The notes beneath the pieces were generated by a model. It worked only from the letters and a program-made list of their open reading frames with translations, made no database searches and was not told the origin of the DNA. Both the position numbers and the translations under genes were made by a program. A stretch of DNA of 64,000 bases from Pseudopyrenochaeta lycopersici (taxonomy: Eukaryota; Ascomycota; Dothideomycetes; Pleosporales; Pseudopyrenochaetaceae): contig NHZP01000012.1 of NCBI GenBank assembly GCA_003313425.1, forward strand, positions 1,364,001-1,428,000. Reading direction: 5' to 3'. Positions 8,865 through 22,498 of this stretch are shown piece by piece (the first letter of the stretch is position 1; each line of letters opens with the position of its first letter).

Positions 8865-11751
8865 TCAGCTCATCTGGTCTGAGCCACCACTCGCATTGGG
8901 CCACCAAGAGCCATCGTATGCCTCTTGCGCATGCCCATGGACACCATCGTGGGTAGATTGCTGGTATGTGACCCCAGCGCCGGATTGTGCATAGTTACTA
9001 CTGCCCCTATGAACGTAGCCAGCACCTGTCTGATCGTTTTGGGTACCATAGACATTCCCAGCTGCGCCAGCGTTGAAGCCGTTAACGTGGCTTGACCGCC
9101 AGTCTTCGTTGATTTTAAAGCCGTCGCGTCCAAGTCGGTCACCTATGTCTGTCGATTGTAGCACGCTCTCAAGGCCCATGGGGCCCATTTGTTGATAACT
9201 AGTGCGTGGCAGGATCGGGCCCTGCATTCCCGGAATAGGATTCCAGAACATAGTTTCCCCTGCCTCTGTTGCTGGTGAAGTGCTCGCCGCAGATACGTTA
9301 GCAGGTACAGAGGACATTGACTGCGAATATTGATACGACGGTGGCATCGTAGAGTTATATGTGGTTTGTGTTGGCGTGTGACCGACGACAGGCGACTGGA
9401 AATGCTGGCTAGAGACGACACTGCTCGGTCTTGATGTTGCGGGATGTGTAGCTAGCTGCATTCGTCCTGGTCCAAACATCGACAGACTCTCCCTCCGATT
9501 AGGATTTCCAATAGACGGGTACGCTACGTTTAATCCCATGCGACTACCAGTAGTGGTTGCTGTGTTTGGAGCAACCAGAAGTGGGTCGGCCGGGGGACTG
9601 ACTGTTCCTTGAGGCTGGTCTGGATCGCTCTTGGGCACCAGCTTGGACTGCCCTAACTCTTCTGGCCAGGGCAGGTTCCATTTCTTTGCCAATGTATATA
9701 CGATCCTAAAACTACGCGCTCCGAAATAGTGGCACTCGTGCAAATCTTCAAGGCCCTGCAGACCTTCAACGAGGTTTTGGCGCGAAGTGCTGTTGTCTTT
9801 TGAATAGAGCAGATGTACGATGCAGATTGAGAGTAGAATGTGTGGGATAGCAAGATGAGCCATGCGGAAGTCGTAGAGAGACCGATAAATCCTAACAAGT
9901 CTCGAAACATTGTTCGCTGCATCGATGCAGATCTCGCGTGGGTGGATATCCGATTGTACAAGGTCTACTTTGAGCATGGGACGGAAAAGATGCACAATGA
10001 TCGTATAGTATAGCATGCTATTATGTATTAGCTTTGAGAGCACATAACGAAACCGGATGGTCATACTGTAGCACTAGAATGTGTGGCTCAGGTTCTTTCT
10101 TGCCCTCTACTCCCAATGCGGGCGGTAGCCTTCTATGCCATGCCTGGTATTTATTGTAACAGTCGAGCAATCTGGTACTAGTGAGGCGTTCCTTGGGTGC
10201 GAAGAACATGTAGTTGTTGTCGTTTACGAGTTCTGAAAGCGATGCAAACTCTTGTAAGAACATGCGTGAAGTTACGATGCCAGGCGGAACCCGCGATGCT
10301 CCGGCGAACGATTCTGGAAGACTAGCAGATTCATCGAGAATCGGTTTGTCGAGGGTGATAGCAGCTCGGGGAAGTTGGGAGATGCGGCCCATGCAGATCG
10401 ACCATACTCTGTGACACATAAGTCAGAAAGCTGGAAGGATTTTTAGAGGAGTACTTACGTGTCAACAGTAAAACAGCCCCAAAATGTTACCTTCCTGACT
10501 TCAATCTCACTCTCCGTCAAGCCCAGGACCGGGCTGGCATTGTTGTTTAAATGCAAGCCAAGTTCAACACACATGCTAATGCATCTCCCGATGTATCCAT
10601 AACCCGTGCTGTCCCTTCCTGTACTCGGTTCGCGCATTGCCATGATGCAAAGTGCTTGTGTTGTTGTAAGTGTCGGCGTTTCATCCTCAAAAAGCAATCT
10701 CCTAGCTTCAGCGAAGAAGTGGTCGCCCGCGGTGCGGAAGTTGGAGGGGTCCGTTCGACCTGCGGGTGCATTTGTCAAGTGGCAAGCATAGGCGCATATG
10801 CTGTTGACGAGTAAAGGAGAGCAGTACTTGTCGCGGCCGGCTCTAAAGTCTTTGTAGAAGCATTCGCGACTGAGGAGCACGTAGAATGGGTGACTCCACG
10901 TGAAATAGAGAGCCAACAGTGTCTCAACAAAGGCAACATCGTTTGTTACTGTCGTCCATGTTGTTCCCTGACGCTCTGGCATGATGCTTCCCGTACGCGT
11001 TCGGCCACCAGCAAAGTTCTCCTCATCAGGGACCAGACCCAGGCTGGCGGAGTGCCCAAAGTGCCTGCTTTCGCCTGTGAATGTGATTGTCGGTTTCCCG
11101 AGCAGCACGCTCAGGTCTGACTCTAAGCTCCGAGCCTCGAGAGGCGTGCTGGGGGGGAGTGTCACTGTCTTGCGCCATGACTCTGCAAGGGCAACGATGT
11201 CAAGCTTTGGATCTTTCCGGATATGCTGGATCAACTCGTGGACATGGTCCTCTGGGAGAGACCTGAGAGAGTGGATGATGAAGTCTGCACTGGAGGATTT
11301 TTCAAAGTTGGAGGCAGCTACGACTGAAGCATCGCGCTTGGTCCCTGCAGTCGACGTGGAGGAGGAGCCTGACTTAGAGCGACGGCTCTCGCTCTCGGCG
11401 TCATAGTGACAGTCGGTCTTATAGACGGCGGTACATGTAGCGCACTCAGGTGTGCCCCCATCGCACTGTGGGTAAGCTGTCAGCAGCCGGCCAATTCACG
11501 AGGGCCGGGAAGGTTGCCCGGGGCCATGCCAGGAGTCGATGCACAAGCGATCCGCGGACGCGACTCTCCCAACATCAGACCATACTTTTATTCTAGCCTA
11601 GTGATAGGGAGGCACTTACTTTGGATTTGCGTTTACGGCATGGGACACATGCAGACTGGACGCAGCGCCGCTTGCTGACCTTGGAATCTCCCTGCGCTTG
11701 TAAGTTGTCCTCGCCGTCTCGATGCGCGGAGGCTGTAGCGCCGCGGGCCAT
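8865..11751 (-). CDS. Zn2Cys6 transcription factor with fungal-specific regulatory domain
   Basis: Exons (minus) 11751..11620, 11465..10459, 10408..10067 and 10017..8865; introns of 154, 50 and 49 nt; 877 aa. The zinc cluster spans the first intron: ACVPCRKRKSK ends exon 1 and CDGGTPECATC...DCHYD opens exon 2, giving the six cysteines of a binuclear cluster near residues 35-63. A middle-homology region typical of fungal_trans factors follows (LALYFTWSHPFYVLLSRECFY; later GRCISMCVELGLHLNN and FWGCFTVDT). The C-terminal 300 residues are rich in S, Q, N and P, probably activating. The cluster resembles nitrate-regulator-type (NirA/NIT-4) clusters to my eye, but the target pathway cannot be told and no cluster genes lie next to it. 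Nuclear location is inferred. Confidence 0.88.
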
Positions 11752-13052
11752 TGTTGATTGCAGTCAAGAGTGAATGACAGCACTGGCGAGCTCCGGGGAG
11801 GGTCAAGTTCTTGACATCCTCCACTCCAGGAGAAAAACTCCAGGGTTGATTAGCCACCGTCCAAAAGAAACGGCACCCAAAGTCGGATTAGGTAGCTGTG
11901 ATGTGAAAGCCTGGTCGCGATTCTCGACGCGCCACCTGAACTATTCGATCGGTAAGATTAAAAGCACATGAATTCGGCGAAGTGGCAAACCAGTTCGGCA
12001 AGAACGAAGAGCTTCAATTGGATTGAATGCAAGGAATCTAGAATGAGGACAAGATCGCGTAGCTTTCGTTGGTAGTCGCTTGCAAGCGGCCGAGAGGCGA
12101 ACACGTCAGAATGGGCGAATAACATCGAAATTCAGCCCTTTTCGGTTATTCGTATCGAATTCCTGAACATTCCCATGTGTGAAGCTTAAGTTTGCGGCAC
12201 CACGCTTGCACTTAGGGCCCGTGTGGGCCATCGCGGAAACCCCCGGGAATATCGTCGCGGGCAATGTCAAGTCCTTGGCCAGTTGAATTGTCTTGTACTT
12301 GCGGTCGGAGGCTGCGGTGATGAATGAAGGCTCCGAGCCAACAGCGAGCAATTGCTGGTCAGCCAGTTTCGGCGATGTGGTTTCCACTTGCTCTAACACA
12401 CAGGATTCGGTGCATCTCGATGAATCTTTTGCTTAGCACCGACTGTGGGGCATGATCGATGATCTTATTGCAGGTCGTTGGGAACAAAGCGGACATGGTT
12501 GGTCGGAAAGGATCGAGATGCTCAAGTCTTCGAGGCGGATGATCTCCAGGGTCTCGTGGAGAAGGCCCGAATAGAACCGTTCGTGCCGCGCTCCCGAACG
12601 TGGCGATTTTTGACACGGGGAAATGATAGGCCTGAGGTTTGTTCTCTTGAGTGGTTCGGCTTGCAAAGCTCGGCCTTTGCCTACGAGTAGCACCCGCGAG
12701 CCTTACATCACCGTAACGTACTGGTCCGAGCTATGAATGGTCATCCCTGCCTCTACTTTCGTTATGGACTGTACATTGTTGGCTGCATACCACTTTGACA
12801 GGAGGCAAGTGCTACTAGCGCCATGGTGGTATTATAGCTTTCTTCTGCGTCGCAGTGCTCACATTTCGTGTCGAATCTCTCTTATCGCATGTTAGACGTC
12901 GTACCACAACAAAAGCTCATGCGACTGCAGAACACAATACTGGCCTTGATCCATCTATAGCTGGTAATAAGGTGAATTTTGGCATCTACTGTATATACAA
13001 GGTGTCCTGCTACTCCCAACTCCTGGTCATACCATACGACCTAACATACCAT
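11752..13052. other. intergenic region
   Basis: 1.3 kb between the transcription factor start and the ARO2 stop. A minus-strand stretch 12106..12399 is open for 97 codons and looks faintly protein-like, but it has no start, family or splice context I can support. No RNA gene was seen. Confidence 0.4.
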
Positions 13053-14377
13053 CTACCTTTCGACAGGCACAACGCCCTTGAGTGGTGACAACAGGCTTCT
13101 TGCTCCTTGTCTTGCCTGTTGTGCAAGCACGGCATCGATGATTACGAGCGCAGCCATTGTCTCAACGATGGGAACTGCGCGCGGTACAACACACGGATCG
13201 TGTCTCCCCTTGGCCTCGAGCACACCGTCAATCTGATCGTATGTGACCGTCGCCTGCGATTGCCCTATGGTTGCCGCAGGTTTGAATGCGACATTGAAGT
13301 AGATTGGCGCCCCGTTCGTGATACCCCCTTGGATACCGCCCGAATTGTTAGTCTTGGTGGTGAGTTTTGGCCGCGGAACGTTTGCAGACGGATTCTCACC
13401 CGCTGGAACTGCTGGGGCCTTGATGAAAGGGTCGTTATGAATCGAGCCCGGAACTTGTGTGCCGCCGAATCCAGATCCGATTTCGAAGCCCTTGGTTGCT
13501 GGAATTGAAAGCATAGCGTGTGCCAACTTCGCTTCGAGTTTATCAAAGCAAGGCTCTCCAAGGCCCGTTGGGCAATTTCGTATTACGCAAGTTACTGTGC
13601 CGCCGATACTGTCTTGAGCGTCTCGGTACTTTGCTACCAAGTCCTCCATGCGCCTGGTGACGTCCTCATTTGGACACCGGACTGGCAGGAACTCGTCTAC
13701 TTGTTTGCGGGTGATGGTGTCGACAAGTTTCAGGTACTCTGGATTTGTGGAGGCAGTGGGATGCTCAGGTGTAGGGGGGAAGAGAAACTCGTTTCCGATA
13801 GAGTTTGTGAAGGCAACAATCTCGATGCCGTAGGCTTCTCGAAGGTACTTTTCTGCGATGGCACCAGCTGCGACTCGTCCTATGTCATGTCAGTCACCAT
13901 TGCAGTGATGAGCGATCGCTTGCAACTTACCAATGGTTTCTCTAGCACTACTCCTTCCACCACCCGAGCTGGCTTTGACACCGTACTTCTCCAAGTATGT
14001 CCAATCAGCATGACTAGGTCTTGGGTACTTGTCCATGGTCTGGTTGCCATAGTCCTGCTTGCGCTGATTCTCGTTCATGACCCTAAGACCAATCGGCGTA
14101 CCCAATGTGATGCCAAACTCGGTGCCAGATTGGATTTCTACGCGATCTTTCTCATTGCGTGGAGTTGTAATAGCGGACTGGCCTGGTCTCCGACGAGTCA
14201 TTTGAGGCTGGATGTCGGTTTCGGTGAGGGCCATGCCTGGTGGGCAGCCGTCGACAATGGCGCCAACGGAGAGGCAGTGGGACTCGCCATAGCTGTAGAC
14301 TGTAAGAGTATGCCATGAGAATAGAAAGCGGCCATGACGTACGTAGTGACCCTGAAATGCGTGCCAAATGTTGACAT
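13053..14377 (-). CDS. ARO2: chorismate synthase
   Basis: Exons (minus) 14377..14343, 14292..13931 and 13879..13053; introns of 50 and 51 nt; 407 aa against 376 in yeast. It converts 5-enolpyruvylshikimate-3-phosphate to chorismate, the last shared step to aromatic amino acids; the fungal enzyme also reduces its own FMN. The protein begins [18 protein letters not shown] and carries the family blocks [41 protein letters not shown] and, near the end, RHDPC. The first intron has two AG acceptors seven bases apart (TTACAG and TCTACAG); only the second restores VTTYGESH. The C-terminal extension past the RHDPC region is modest. Cytosolic, constitutive in related fungi. Assignment is secure. Confidence 0.95.
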
Positions 14378-15423
14378 GATTGCGGTGAAATGTTGGTCTT
14401 AACTCCGTCGAGAATCGCCTGCTGTGAGAAGAGGCCGTGCAATTGCTGCCAATGTGTAAAGGCTTCAAGGCTAAGGGATGTCGCAACTGTATCCCGTACG
14501 ATTGGCAGGATCTAAACGCGTGGTACTTTGAATAGTGAGAAGAGTCACCGGGACTTTTATTTGTTTAGTGGGGCGCGGAGCTGACCCGATCTACATCCCC
14601 GACCTCGGCCGCCGATAGTGTCCACAAGGCTGTTATCGATAACTTCGTCTCTTCATCAACCGGATCCGATACTTAGCTTTCATTTCTGCTGTGTCGGCTC
14701 CGGAAAGCTGAGAGTCTGGCGGTGAGAAGCGAAGAAGTCGAAGTCAACAAAGTTCACAAAAGCTGCCACATGGCTATGGCTGACTCAAACAATCAAGATT
14801 CAGGTGAGGCTGAACATCCATCGCACGAGCTCGAATAAAGTCAAAACTGCAATCGATCAGCTCCGCGCACAAATGGGTCACTTTGCCCAAAACATTTCCT
14901 TTCTCTCCACTATCCAGAAGGTTGGCTACAAACTGTGGCAATCGTGGGTAGCTGACAGTCAAGGCAACCACGCCACGCTTCCGCGACGGGCGTAGGATCT
15001 TGATTCTCGACGGTAGCTAAGAGAGTTGAAAAAGGTCTAAGAAAAGATGTTCTTAAGGGCTGGCCTGACTGCTGATGGCACATGACAGTTATTCATGGAA
15101 TATGTCTAGCTGAGCGGTGTAGCGGGAGACAGGAGATGCGGTTCGGAGCAATTCATGGGCAACAACGAGCTGCAGTGAAGTTCTTGCAAAGCTCTTGGAG
15201 TCTTTGCTACATCTATTTCAGTCGAAAGAGCTGCCCTTAGCTGAATGTGCGCACCAGATCATTCCTCATTAGACGATTCCTCACTGAAATGTTCTTCGTA
15301 AGAACACTCCACCTCAGGATCCTCTTTCGCCACACCCGCAGGCTACCTAATGATAACCAACGGCCCTGCTTTGTACGAGCAGGCGATACCCGCACACATT
15401 CATCTTCTTCTTCAGCCCCCATA
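14378..15423. other. intergenic region between ARO2 start and the BTB relic
   Basis: About 1.05 kb. The first 200 bases are the likely ARO2 promoter. Short ORFs near 14774..14995 on both strands resemble nothing I know. It may contain decayed sequence related to the neighbouring relic. Confidence 0.4.
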
Positions 15424-16029
15424 TCATGGTGAATCATTTGAAAGCCTTCGCAGACGAATTAGCGCACCTCCAGCAACATGGTGACATTGCTGTCGCATCA
15501 TCCGTTCTTCAGGCACCTCGAGATACCGCTCTAACATGAGGGAATAGTTGACACTAAAACGTTGATGCATCCGGATCTGGTGATTCATTTTCGCATATCT
15601 GATCATGATTGCTTCGGGAAAAGTGTTGTCAAGACCTACGCGTTGGTGGATAGTACGGTCGGCTTCGTCTTCGAGGCACGGCTCCTAGAAACGGGCAAAA
15701 ACATCCACCATGAGCTTACACAATTGGCTATTTTCTGGTAGTCGAGCGAAAGCCGCATTGATGGTCGTATAAGTTGGCAAAAGTCCTTCAATCGCCCACT
15801 GGTGGAACATTTGTATAACAATTTCGTCCCTCATGATTGGTATACCATACCTATCAGCGCATGCGTACTTTCGGAACAGACTGTTGGTCGAATACTATGG
15901 AGTCTAGTCCTGCAACCGCTCGATGCCTTTCCGATGGACCAAATAGGACGAGCACAACATGTTCACTTAATTAAAGAAAGGATTTCGGACTGCTTTGGCG
16001 AAGAACAGACCTAGGCTCGCAGGGAAAGA
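15424..16029 (-). pseudogene. relic of a BTB/POZ-type gene
   Basis: Read on the minus strand, one frame from 16029 to 15424 gives about 200 codons with protein character but four in-frame stops: TAA at 15967-15969 and TAG at 15904-15906, 15895-15897 and 15685-15687. The preserved text resembles fungal BTB-domain proteins: FFAKAVRNPFF, then KYACADRYGIPIMRDE, then AFARLPENSQLCKLMVDVF. This is the order of the dimerisation fold, the adaptor-like helix and the C-terminal block as I remember it. No GT/AG pair removes the stops in frame. Three of four stops are TAG, as expected if CAG or TGG codons were hit by C-to-T (RIP-like) mutation. The 5' end beyond a further TAG at 16030-16032 is not readable. 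Family identification is by eye only. Confidence 0.55.
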
Positions 16030-16710
16030 CTAACATAAAGAGAAAGAAAACATGCAGAAGACAGGTGAGCTTAGTTTGCGAATCAAGCAAGTCACGAAGG
16101 AGTTGGAGCGACTCTGATGGTTGTTTTGATAGTAGACACAATAGGCAAGCGTAATAACGTGGCGTCCGTTGCGGTCAAATGACTGCGGGAGGGCTCCTAC
16201 CAAAGTAAAGCCTCTCGACGCGAAAGCATGAATGAGCCGCGACCTCGTGACAGCATCTTAATGAGGGTGAGTGGTCACGGGGACGTTGGCGAGTGAGTTG
16301 AAAAAGCGGTGGGAGATGGCCTGCATAGAGGCCAGTGTGCCCGGTGTTTCATAGAATACAACATCCATGGTTCAACGCGTAATTTGGCAGTTTTGACAGG
16401 TGCGAATGCTTCAGACAATGACAAGTGCGGATAACCGCAGCTGTAGCTGGGAGCAGAGACACGTTAGCGGACGAGTGTACAAAGGGATTTGACGAGTGAA
16501 GAGATATGGATTCACAAATGCACACGTTGTCGGATAAGTGGTGGGAATGGCGAGCTTCAGCCGGGGCCTCCCGTTAGCGCCATTTCGGGTGCCCTGACCT
16601 CACGCAGCGAGGTGTTTTCTCTACTGGCAGAAGAAGATTTCCTCTCCAACCAGCATCCCACACCACATCATCCATTCTTCAACCCCAATCCTCCACACAA
16701 AACCACCATC
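16030..16710. other. intergenic region and porin 5' flank
   Basis: About 680 bases. The distal part may hold the unreadable 5' end of the BTB relic. The last 100 bases (CATCCCACACCACATCATCC and following) form a CA- and CT-rich leader typical of highly expressed fungal genes, ending ACCATCATGG at the porin start. Confidence 0.5.
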
Positions 16711-17977
16711 ATGGCCGAATACGTCAAGGTCGAGAAGATCGTCCCCAAGGTCCCCCCGCCGGCGTTCAGCGACATCGCTAAGGCGTCCAACGACGTATGT
16801 TTTGGCTACTTTTCCAGAGCTGCAGAGGGATGCGATTGCTGACTACCCTGTCTTCCAGCTCATCAACAAGGACTTCTACCACACTGCCGCAGGTCGGAGA
16901 AATCAATTGAGCTCGGCGCGCAACTACTGACACTCTTGCAGCTGCCCTCGAGGTCAAGCTGAAGGCGCCCAACGGTGTCAACTTCACCGCCAAGGGCACG
17001 TCGGCGCACGATGGTCCCGTCACCTCCTCGGTAGGTACATGGCAGCGCATGGAAGAATTTCATGGCTAACACACCCAACAGCTCGAGGGCAAGAAGGCTA
17101 TCTCCAACGGTACCCCGCCCCGTTCATTTACCCCCCGTTCTGTGAGACTTGTCTTACCCGTTCACTCGACGCCTCATTTCTCGTCGTTTATATTTCATAT
17201 GTCGCAGCCTCCGGGCAAATTTTCTGTCACTGGTATCGGAATCTCCCTGCTGACGACACAACGCGCAGGTATCAGCATCACCCAGTCGTGGAACACCGCC
17301 AACCTCCTTGCTACCAAGGTCGAGCTCAACGACACCTTTGCCAGCGGCTTGAAGGCCGAGGTCCTCTCCAACTTCAACCCCAATGCCGGCAACAAGGGCC
17401 AGAAGGTCAACTTCCACTTCAAGCAGCCCAACTTCCACGGCCGCGCCTTTGTTGACTACTCGGCTGCCGGTGCCATTGGCACCATTGCCGATGCTGTAGT
17501 CAGCCACGAGGGTTTCGTTGTTGGCGGCGAGGTTGGCTACGATGTGCAGAAGGCTGCCATCACCAAGTACTCGGCTGCTCTCGGCTACACCACCCCTCTC
17601 TACAACGCCGCCGTCACTGCCACCAACTCCCTGAGCGTTTTCTCCGCTTCTTACTACCAGAAGGTCAACCCCGCCGTTGAGGCTGGTGCTAAGGCCACCT
17701 GGGACTCAAAGTCCGGCTCCAACGTTGGCCTTGAGCTTGCTGCCAAGTACAAGCTCGACCCTGCCTCGTTCGCCAAGGTACGCATCGGACCTGAATAGTC
17801 TGGAATACACATACTGACCCCCTGCAGGCTAAGATCAACAACCTTGGCATCGCCTCCCTCGCATACAACACCAAGGTCAACAGCGGTCTGACTTTCGGTA
17901 TTGGCGGCTCTTTCGATACCCAGAAGCTGAACGAGGCCGGCCACAAGCTCGGCACCAGCTTCACCTTTGAGGGTTAA
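16711..17977 (+). CDS. POR1: mitochondrial outer-membrane porin (VDAC)
   Basis: Exons 16711..16794, 16859..16892, 16942..17030, 17082..17109, 17269..17777 and 17828..17977; 297 aa against 283 in yeast Por1. It forms the voltage-dependent anion channel for metabolites across the outer mitochondrial membrane. It starts MAEYVKVEKIVPKVPPPAFSD, a slightly extended porin N-terminal helix. LINKDFYHT, the GLELAAKYKLDP block near the C-terminal third and the terminal HKLGTSFTFEG, a closing beta strand, are family features. The rest shows the alternating pattern of a beta barrel without hydrophobic helices. Two tiny exons (34 and 28 nt) sit in the 5' half; the exon-2 donor is GTCGGA, weaker than the others. 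The exon structure keeps one open frame throughout. Confidence 0.94.
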
Positions 17978-18193
17978 GCGGTCTAATGATTGGAGGACTG
18001 TGTAAAAAGGAGCGAGAGAGTCGTTTATTAGATTCCCTTTAGGTCTATAGTGAAGCGGTCTCATCTGCTCGATCTGGTGCAGTGAGCGAGTGTAGTATGG
18101 CTTCTGGCATGTACAACAGTTTGTCTCTATGCATACTTTTGAAAAAGTCCAATTCCAGCAGGTGTTTAATGCGCGTGATGTCGTGTATTATGC

Positions 18194-19108
18194 TCATAAT
18201 TCTTCCTTCCGCTTGCCAGGATTGCGGCCCTCGTTGTGGTCGCCAAAAATGTTCACAGTCATACCAATGAGCCCTATGACGCTGGAGACAAGCAGAAAAT
18301 TCATCAGCATGCCCCCTCTCTCATACTCTTCCTCTACACGAACTGTTCTCTGCATTCTCCGTCGCCGCGCATAAATGTGCTCATTAACGCTATCGTGTGT
18401 CTCCTTGTGTCTCCTATCATCAAAATGCGGCACTTGATTACCATGCTTCTGCTGCCCAGGACCAAAACCCCCCCACTCACCATAGCTCTCTTGTCCGGCA
18501 TGTCCCTGCTCCCCCCTTTGGGCGTTGTCTTGTGCGTGCTCGGCCCTCTTCGCGCCATGTTTTCCATAGCCGCCAGTTTTGTAGAAGGACGGTGGTGGGC
18601 CGCGAAATGTGCTTCGTTTCTTGTTCAGGCCAGAAGCTGGCCGCGAGCCAAAGGACGCTGAACTGTAGCTTCCCTGTGGATAGCTGTCGCCTCCCGCCCT
18701 GCCCCACCGGGACGAGCGCGCCTGCGACTGTTGGAGGTGCGCATCGTATTGCTGCCGCTTCTCGGGCACGGATAGGACATGGTATGCTTCACTGATTGCG
18801 ACAAATCGCGTGGATGCTGTGGGGTCCTCTGGGTTGCGGTCTGGGTGGTGTTTCTTGGACAGGGTGTAGAATTGGCGCTTGACGTCCGCGGCTGTTGCAT
18901 TGGTGGTAAGCTGCAGTGTCTCGTAGTGGTTCGGCAGGCTATCGCTCAGGAGTTGGGCCGTGCTGTGAAACAAAGAGGCATGCTGGGGCCGCTGCGGAGA
19001 CGGATAATGCGGAAGAAAGGTGCGGCGGTAACGGAGACACGAGTGACATATCGATGACTGGGGCGTACAAGCGATTGGCCGCAGGAGGAAGAATGGGCGG
19101 AGTGGCAT
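18194..19108 (-). CDS. mitochondrial-type J-domain (DnaJ) protein
   Basis: Single exon, 304 aa. A basic, Cys/Ser/Pro-rich N terminus of about 50 residues could be a mitochondrial presequence. The J domain follows at about residues 61-125 (NHYETLQL... to ...EKRQQYD) with an intact HPD motif in KHHPDRNP. It should stimulate the ATPase of an Hsp70 partner. There is no G/F-zinc-finger body. Instead a glycine- and serine-rich linker (GPPPSFYKTGGYGKHG) leads to a basic segment (YARRRRMQRT) and one membrane span near the C terminus (MLMNFLLVSSVIGLIGMTVNIF). This layout suggests a membrane-tethered type III J protein of the mitochondrion; the exact partner is unknown. Convergent with the porin gene, 216 bases between stops. 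Confidence 0.85.
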   Translation of the reverse strand: MPLRPFFLLRPIACTPQSSICHSCLRYRRTFLPHYPSPQRPQHASLFHSTAQLLSDSLPNHYETLQLTTNATAADVKRQFYTLSKKHHPDRNPEDPTASTRFVAISEAYHVLSVPEKRQQYDAHLQQSQARSSRWGRAGGDSYPQGSYSSASFGSRPASGLNKKRSTFRGPPPSFYKTGGYGKHGAKRAEHAQDNAQRGEQGHAGQESYGEWGGFGPGQQKHGNQVPHFDDRRHKETHDSVNEHIYARRRRMQRTVRVEEEYERGGMLMNFLLVSSVIGLIGMTVNIFGDHNEGRNPGKRKEEL

Positions 19109-19334
19109 TGCCCATTACGGGTGTTGGAGAGCAATGTAGGTGGGAGTGAGCGTGTCTCAGTGAGCGTGGAAGGGCGCATATAGTGCGTCATCGCTGCTGC
19201 GCGCTCAACCAGGGCAATTCTAGCCGAGACCCAACTCCGAGTTTAAGCTTCGGTGTGCGTGAGTGGGGCGCTTCTAGATTCTACAAATTCCACGCCTGCC
19301 CTTGAGTCGGCTGGAACTCGACCTCTTTTCCTAG

Positions 19335-20874
<1,540 letters not shown>

Positions 20875-21648
20875 AATTTGGAGATATGTGCAGTTGTAGG
20901 AGAAGCCCAGGGGTAGAAGAACACGGCGTGGGAGATATGCGTGATGAATTCTCTCGGTTTGGGGGCGTTTATCACGATTTCACGACCCGGAAAAACCCCA
21001 ATAGCACACAGCGGTAAAAACGAAAAATACAAAACGTCAATTCACCCAAATGAGAACTTGAGTTTTCGTGACCAAATCATAGTATCATCCGTCTACTCTT
21101 GCTCAAGAACTAGAGCAAAAATTCACGGGACCCTGGGATAGCGTGACTTTGCGCAACTGCGCAATCTGCAGGACTCATGGGCGACCAGATTCACGGTTTG
21201 CTAATAGAATACCATCCTTCCTTCTGCGGGACCACATCTCAACCGACCGGTATGTTAAGCTGCCTTGCAAGGCCGCGCTGCCACGTCAGACGTCCTTCTC
21301 ATCTTTTGTCCAATCAGTGATCCATTCAACAGGCGTCTAGATGCTGAAGTACGAAATACGAGCTTCTCCTACTTGTTCTGGAAAGCGAACATGAAACACG
21401 AGAGCTGATCGTATGCAGGAACAGACCTGTAACCCGAGCTTGGGTCGACGGTAGGCTTCACGTAAGCGAAAGCAAGATGCGCTGACACCTGATGATGAGC
21501 CCGTTTGGACGTCGGATATGCACACTAAAAGCTTGATAGAGCGTGTATAAAGGTTAGACTTGTCAAATGACAACAAGTCACGAAATAGTGACTGGTCCAA
21601 TCCAAACGTGTGCAGCATCTGATCTCGGATTTCTTATACCATAGCATT
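20875..21648. other. intergenic region
   Basis: About 770 bases: MAP2 3' UTR and the promoter of the phosphatase gene. No ORF with protein character and no repeats were noticed. Confidence 0.5.
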
Positions 21649-22494
21649 ATGACAGACCCCTCCTTCCCACGAGAAGTCTTTCCGCTGGAAGACCTTGTCA
21701 GTATCGACATGAACACTACCATTGAACCCGATACCATCGGCGAAGTCCTTGCAACCCCGCCCTTTGTCCAGATCCCTCACGTCATCAACATCCGCGACCT
21801 GGGCCTCGTCCCTTCCTCTCCAATCCCTGCCGGCCTGGTATTCCGCTCTGGTGCGATTCACAATGCCAATCCTACCAGCATTGCCATGTTGAATGTCAAA
21901 CTCATCCTCGACCTACGCTCCGAACGCGAGGCTCAGCGCGACCCTACGCCCGTTATCGATGGCGTCCTAAACCTCCACACCCCTAGCATGAAGCCGCCCT
22001 CGCCCATCAACATGGCTGACTTTGTGGAAGGTGGGGGAGTAAAGGCGTACACGGCGATGTACATTCAGGTTCTCACTCTCTACGCGCCGGCTTTCAAAGC
22101 TGCTCTCGACCACCTTGCGAAGGAGCGAACAGCTATTCTATTTCATTGCACGGCGGGTAAAGACCGCACTGGAGTGCTTGCTGCCTTGCTACTGAGCCTT
22201 GCTGGCGCACCGAGAGATGTAATCGGGTATGATTATGCTCTGACGCGTGTAGGCATTGAGCCCAGCAGGGAACTGCTCCTGCAGATGCTGAAACTCTGGA
22301 ATTCAGACTGGACACCCGAGACGCCTGGGATGTACGAATTTACGCAGGTAAAGGGGGACTTCATTCTGGGGTTTCTGGATGCTGTGGAGGAGAAGTATGG
22401 CAGTGTGGAGGGGTATGTAACACATGTCCTGGGTGTCAGTGCGGAAGATGTTGAGGTTATCAAACGAGTGTTGACTCGGGCAGGAGAACAGTAA
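21649..22494 (+). CDS. protein tyrosine phosphatase (Y_phosphatase3 / LipA-like)
   Basis: Single exon, 281 aa from the first in-frame ATG at 21649. The active-site loop HCTAGKDRTGV gives the C(X)5R signature with Cys167 and Arg173. Upstream NIRDLG...GLVFRSGAIHNANP and LILDLRSERE match the N-terminal part of the Y_phosphatase3 family (PF13350), whose members act on phosphotyrosine or phosphoinositides. No signal peptide or membrane span, so probably cytosolic. The substrate cannot be predicted. The stop codon lies four bases from the stop of the opposite-strand hydrolase, so the two mRNAs almost certainly overlap at their 3' ends. Confidence 0.9.
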   Translation: MTDPSFPREVFPLEDLVSIDMNTTIEPDTIGEVLATPPFVQIPHVINIRDLGLVPSSPIPAGLVFRSGAIHNANPTSIAMLNVKLILDLRSEREAQRDPTPVIDGVLNLHTPSMKPPSPINMADFVEGGGVKAYTAMYIQVLTLYAPAFKAALDHLAKERTAILFHCTAGKDRTGVLAALLLSLAGAPRDVIGYDYALTRVGIEPSRELLLQMLKLWNSDWTPETPGMYEFTQVKGDFILGFLDAVEEKYGSVEGYVTHVLGVSAEDVEVIKRVLTRAGEQ

Positions 22495-22498
22495 TCGT

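Noticed and set aside
12106..12399. 97-codon minus-strand ORF with coding-like text
   Set aside because: No start context, no neighbouring exons that join in frame and no family I can name. Left as intergenic.
13518..14318. 266-codon plus-strand ORF opposite chorismate synthase
   Set aside because: It is the antisense of two ARO2 exons, and crosses an ARO2 intron without splice signals of its own. The minus strand carries clear family motifs.
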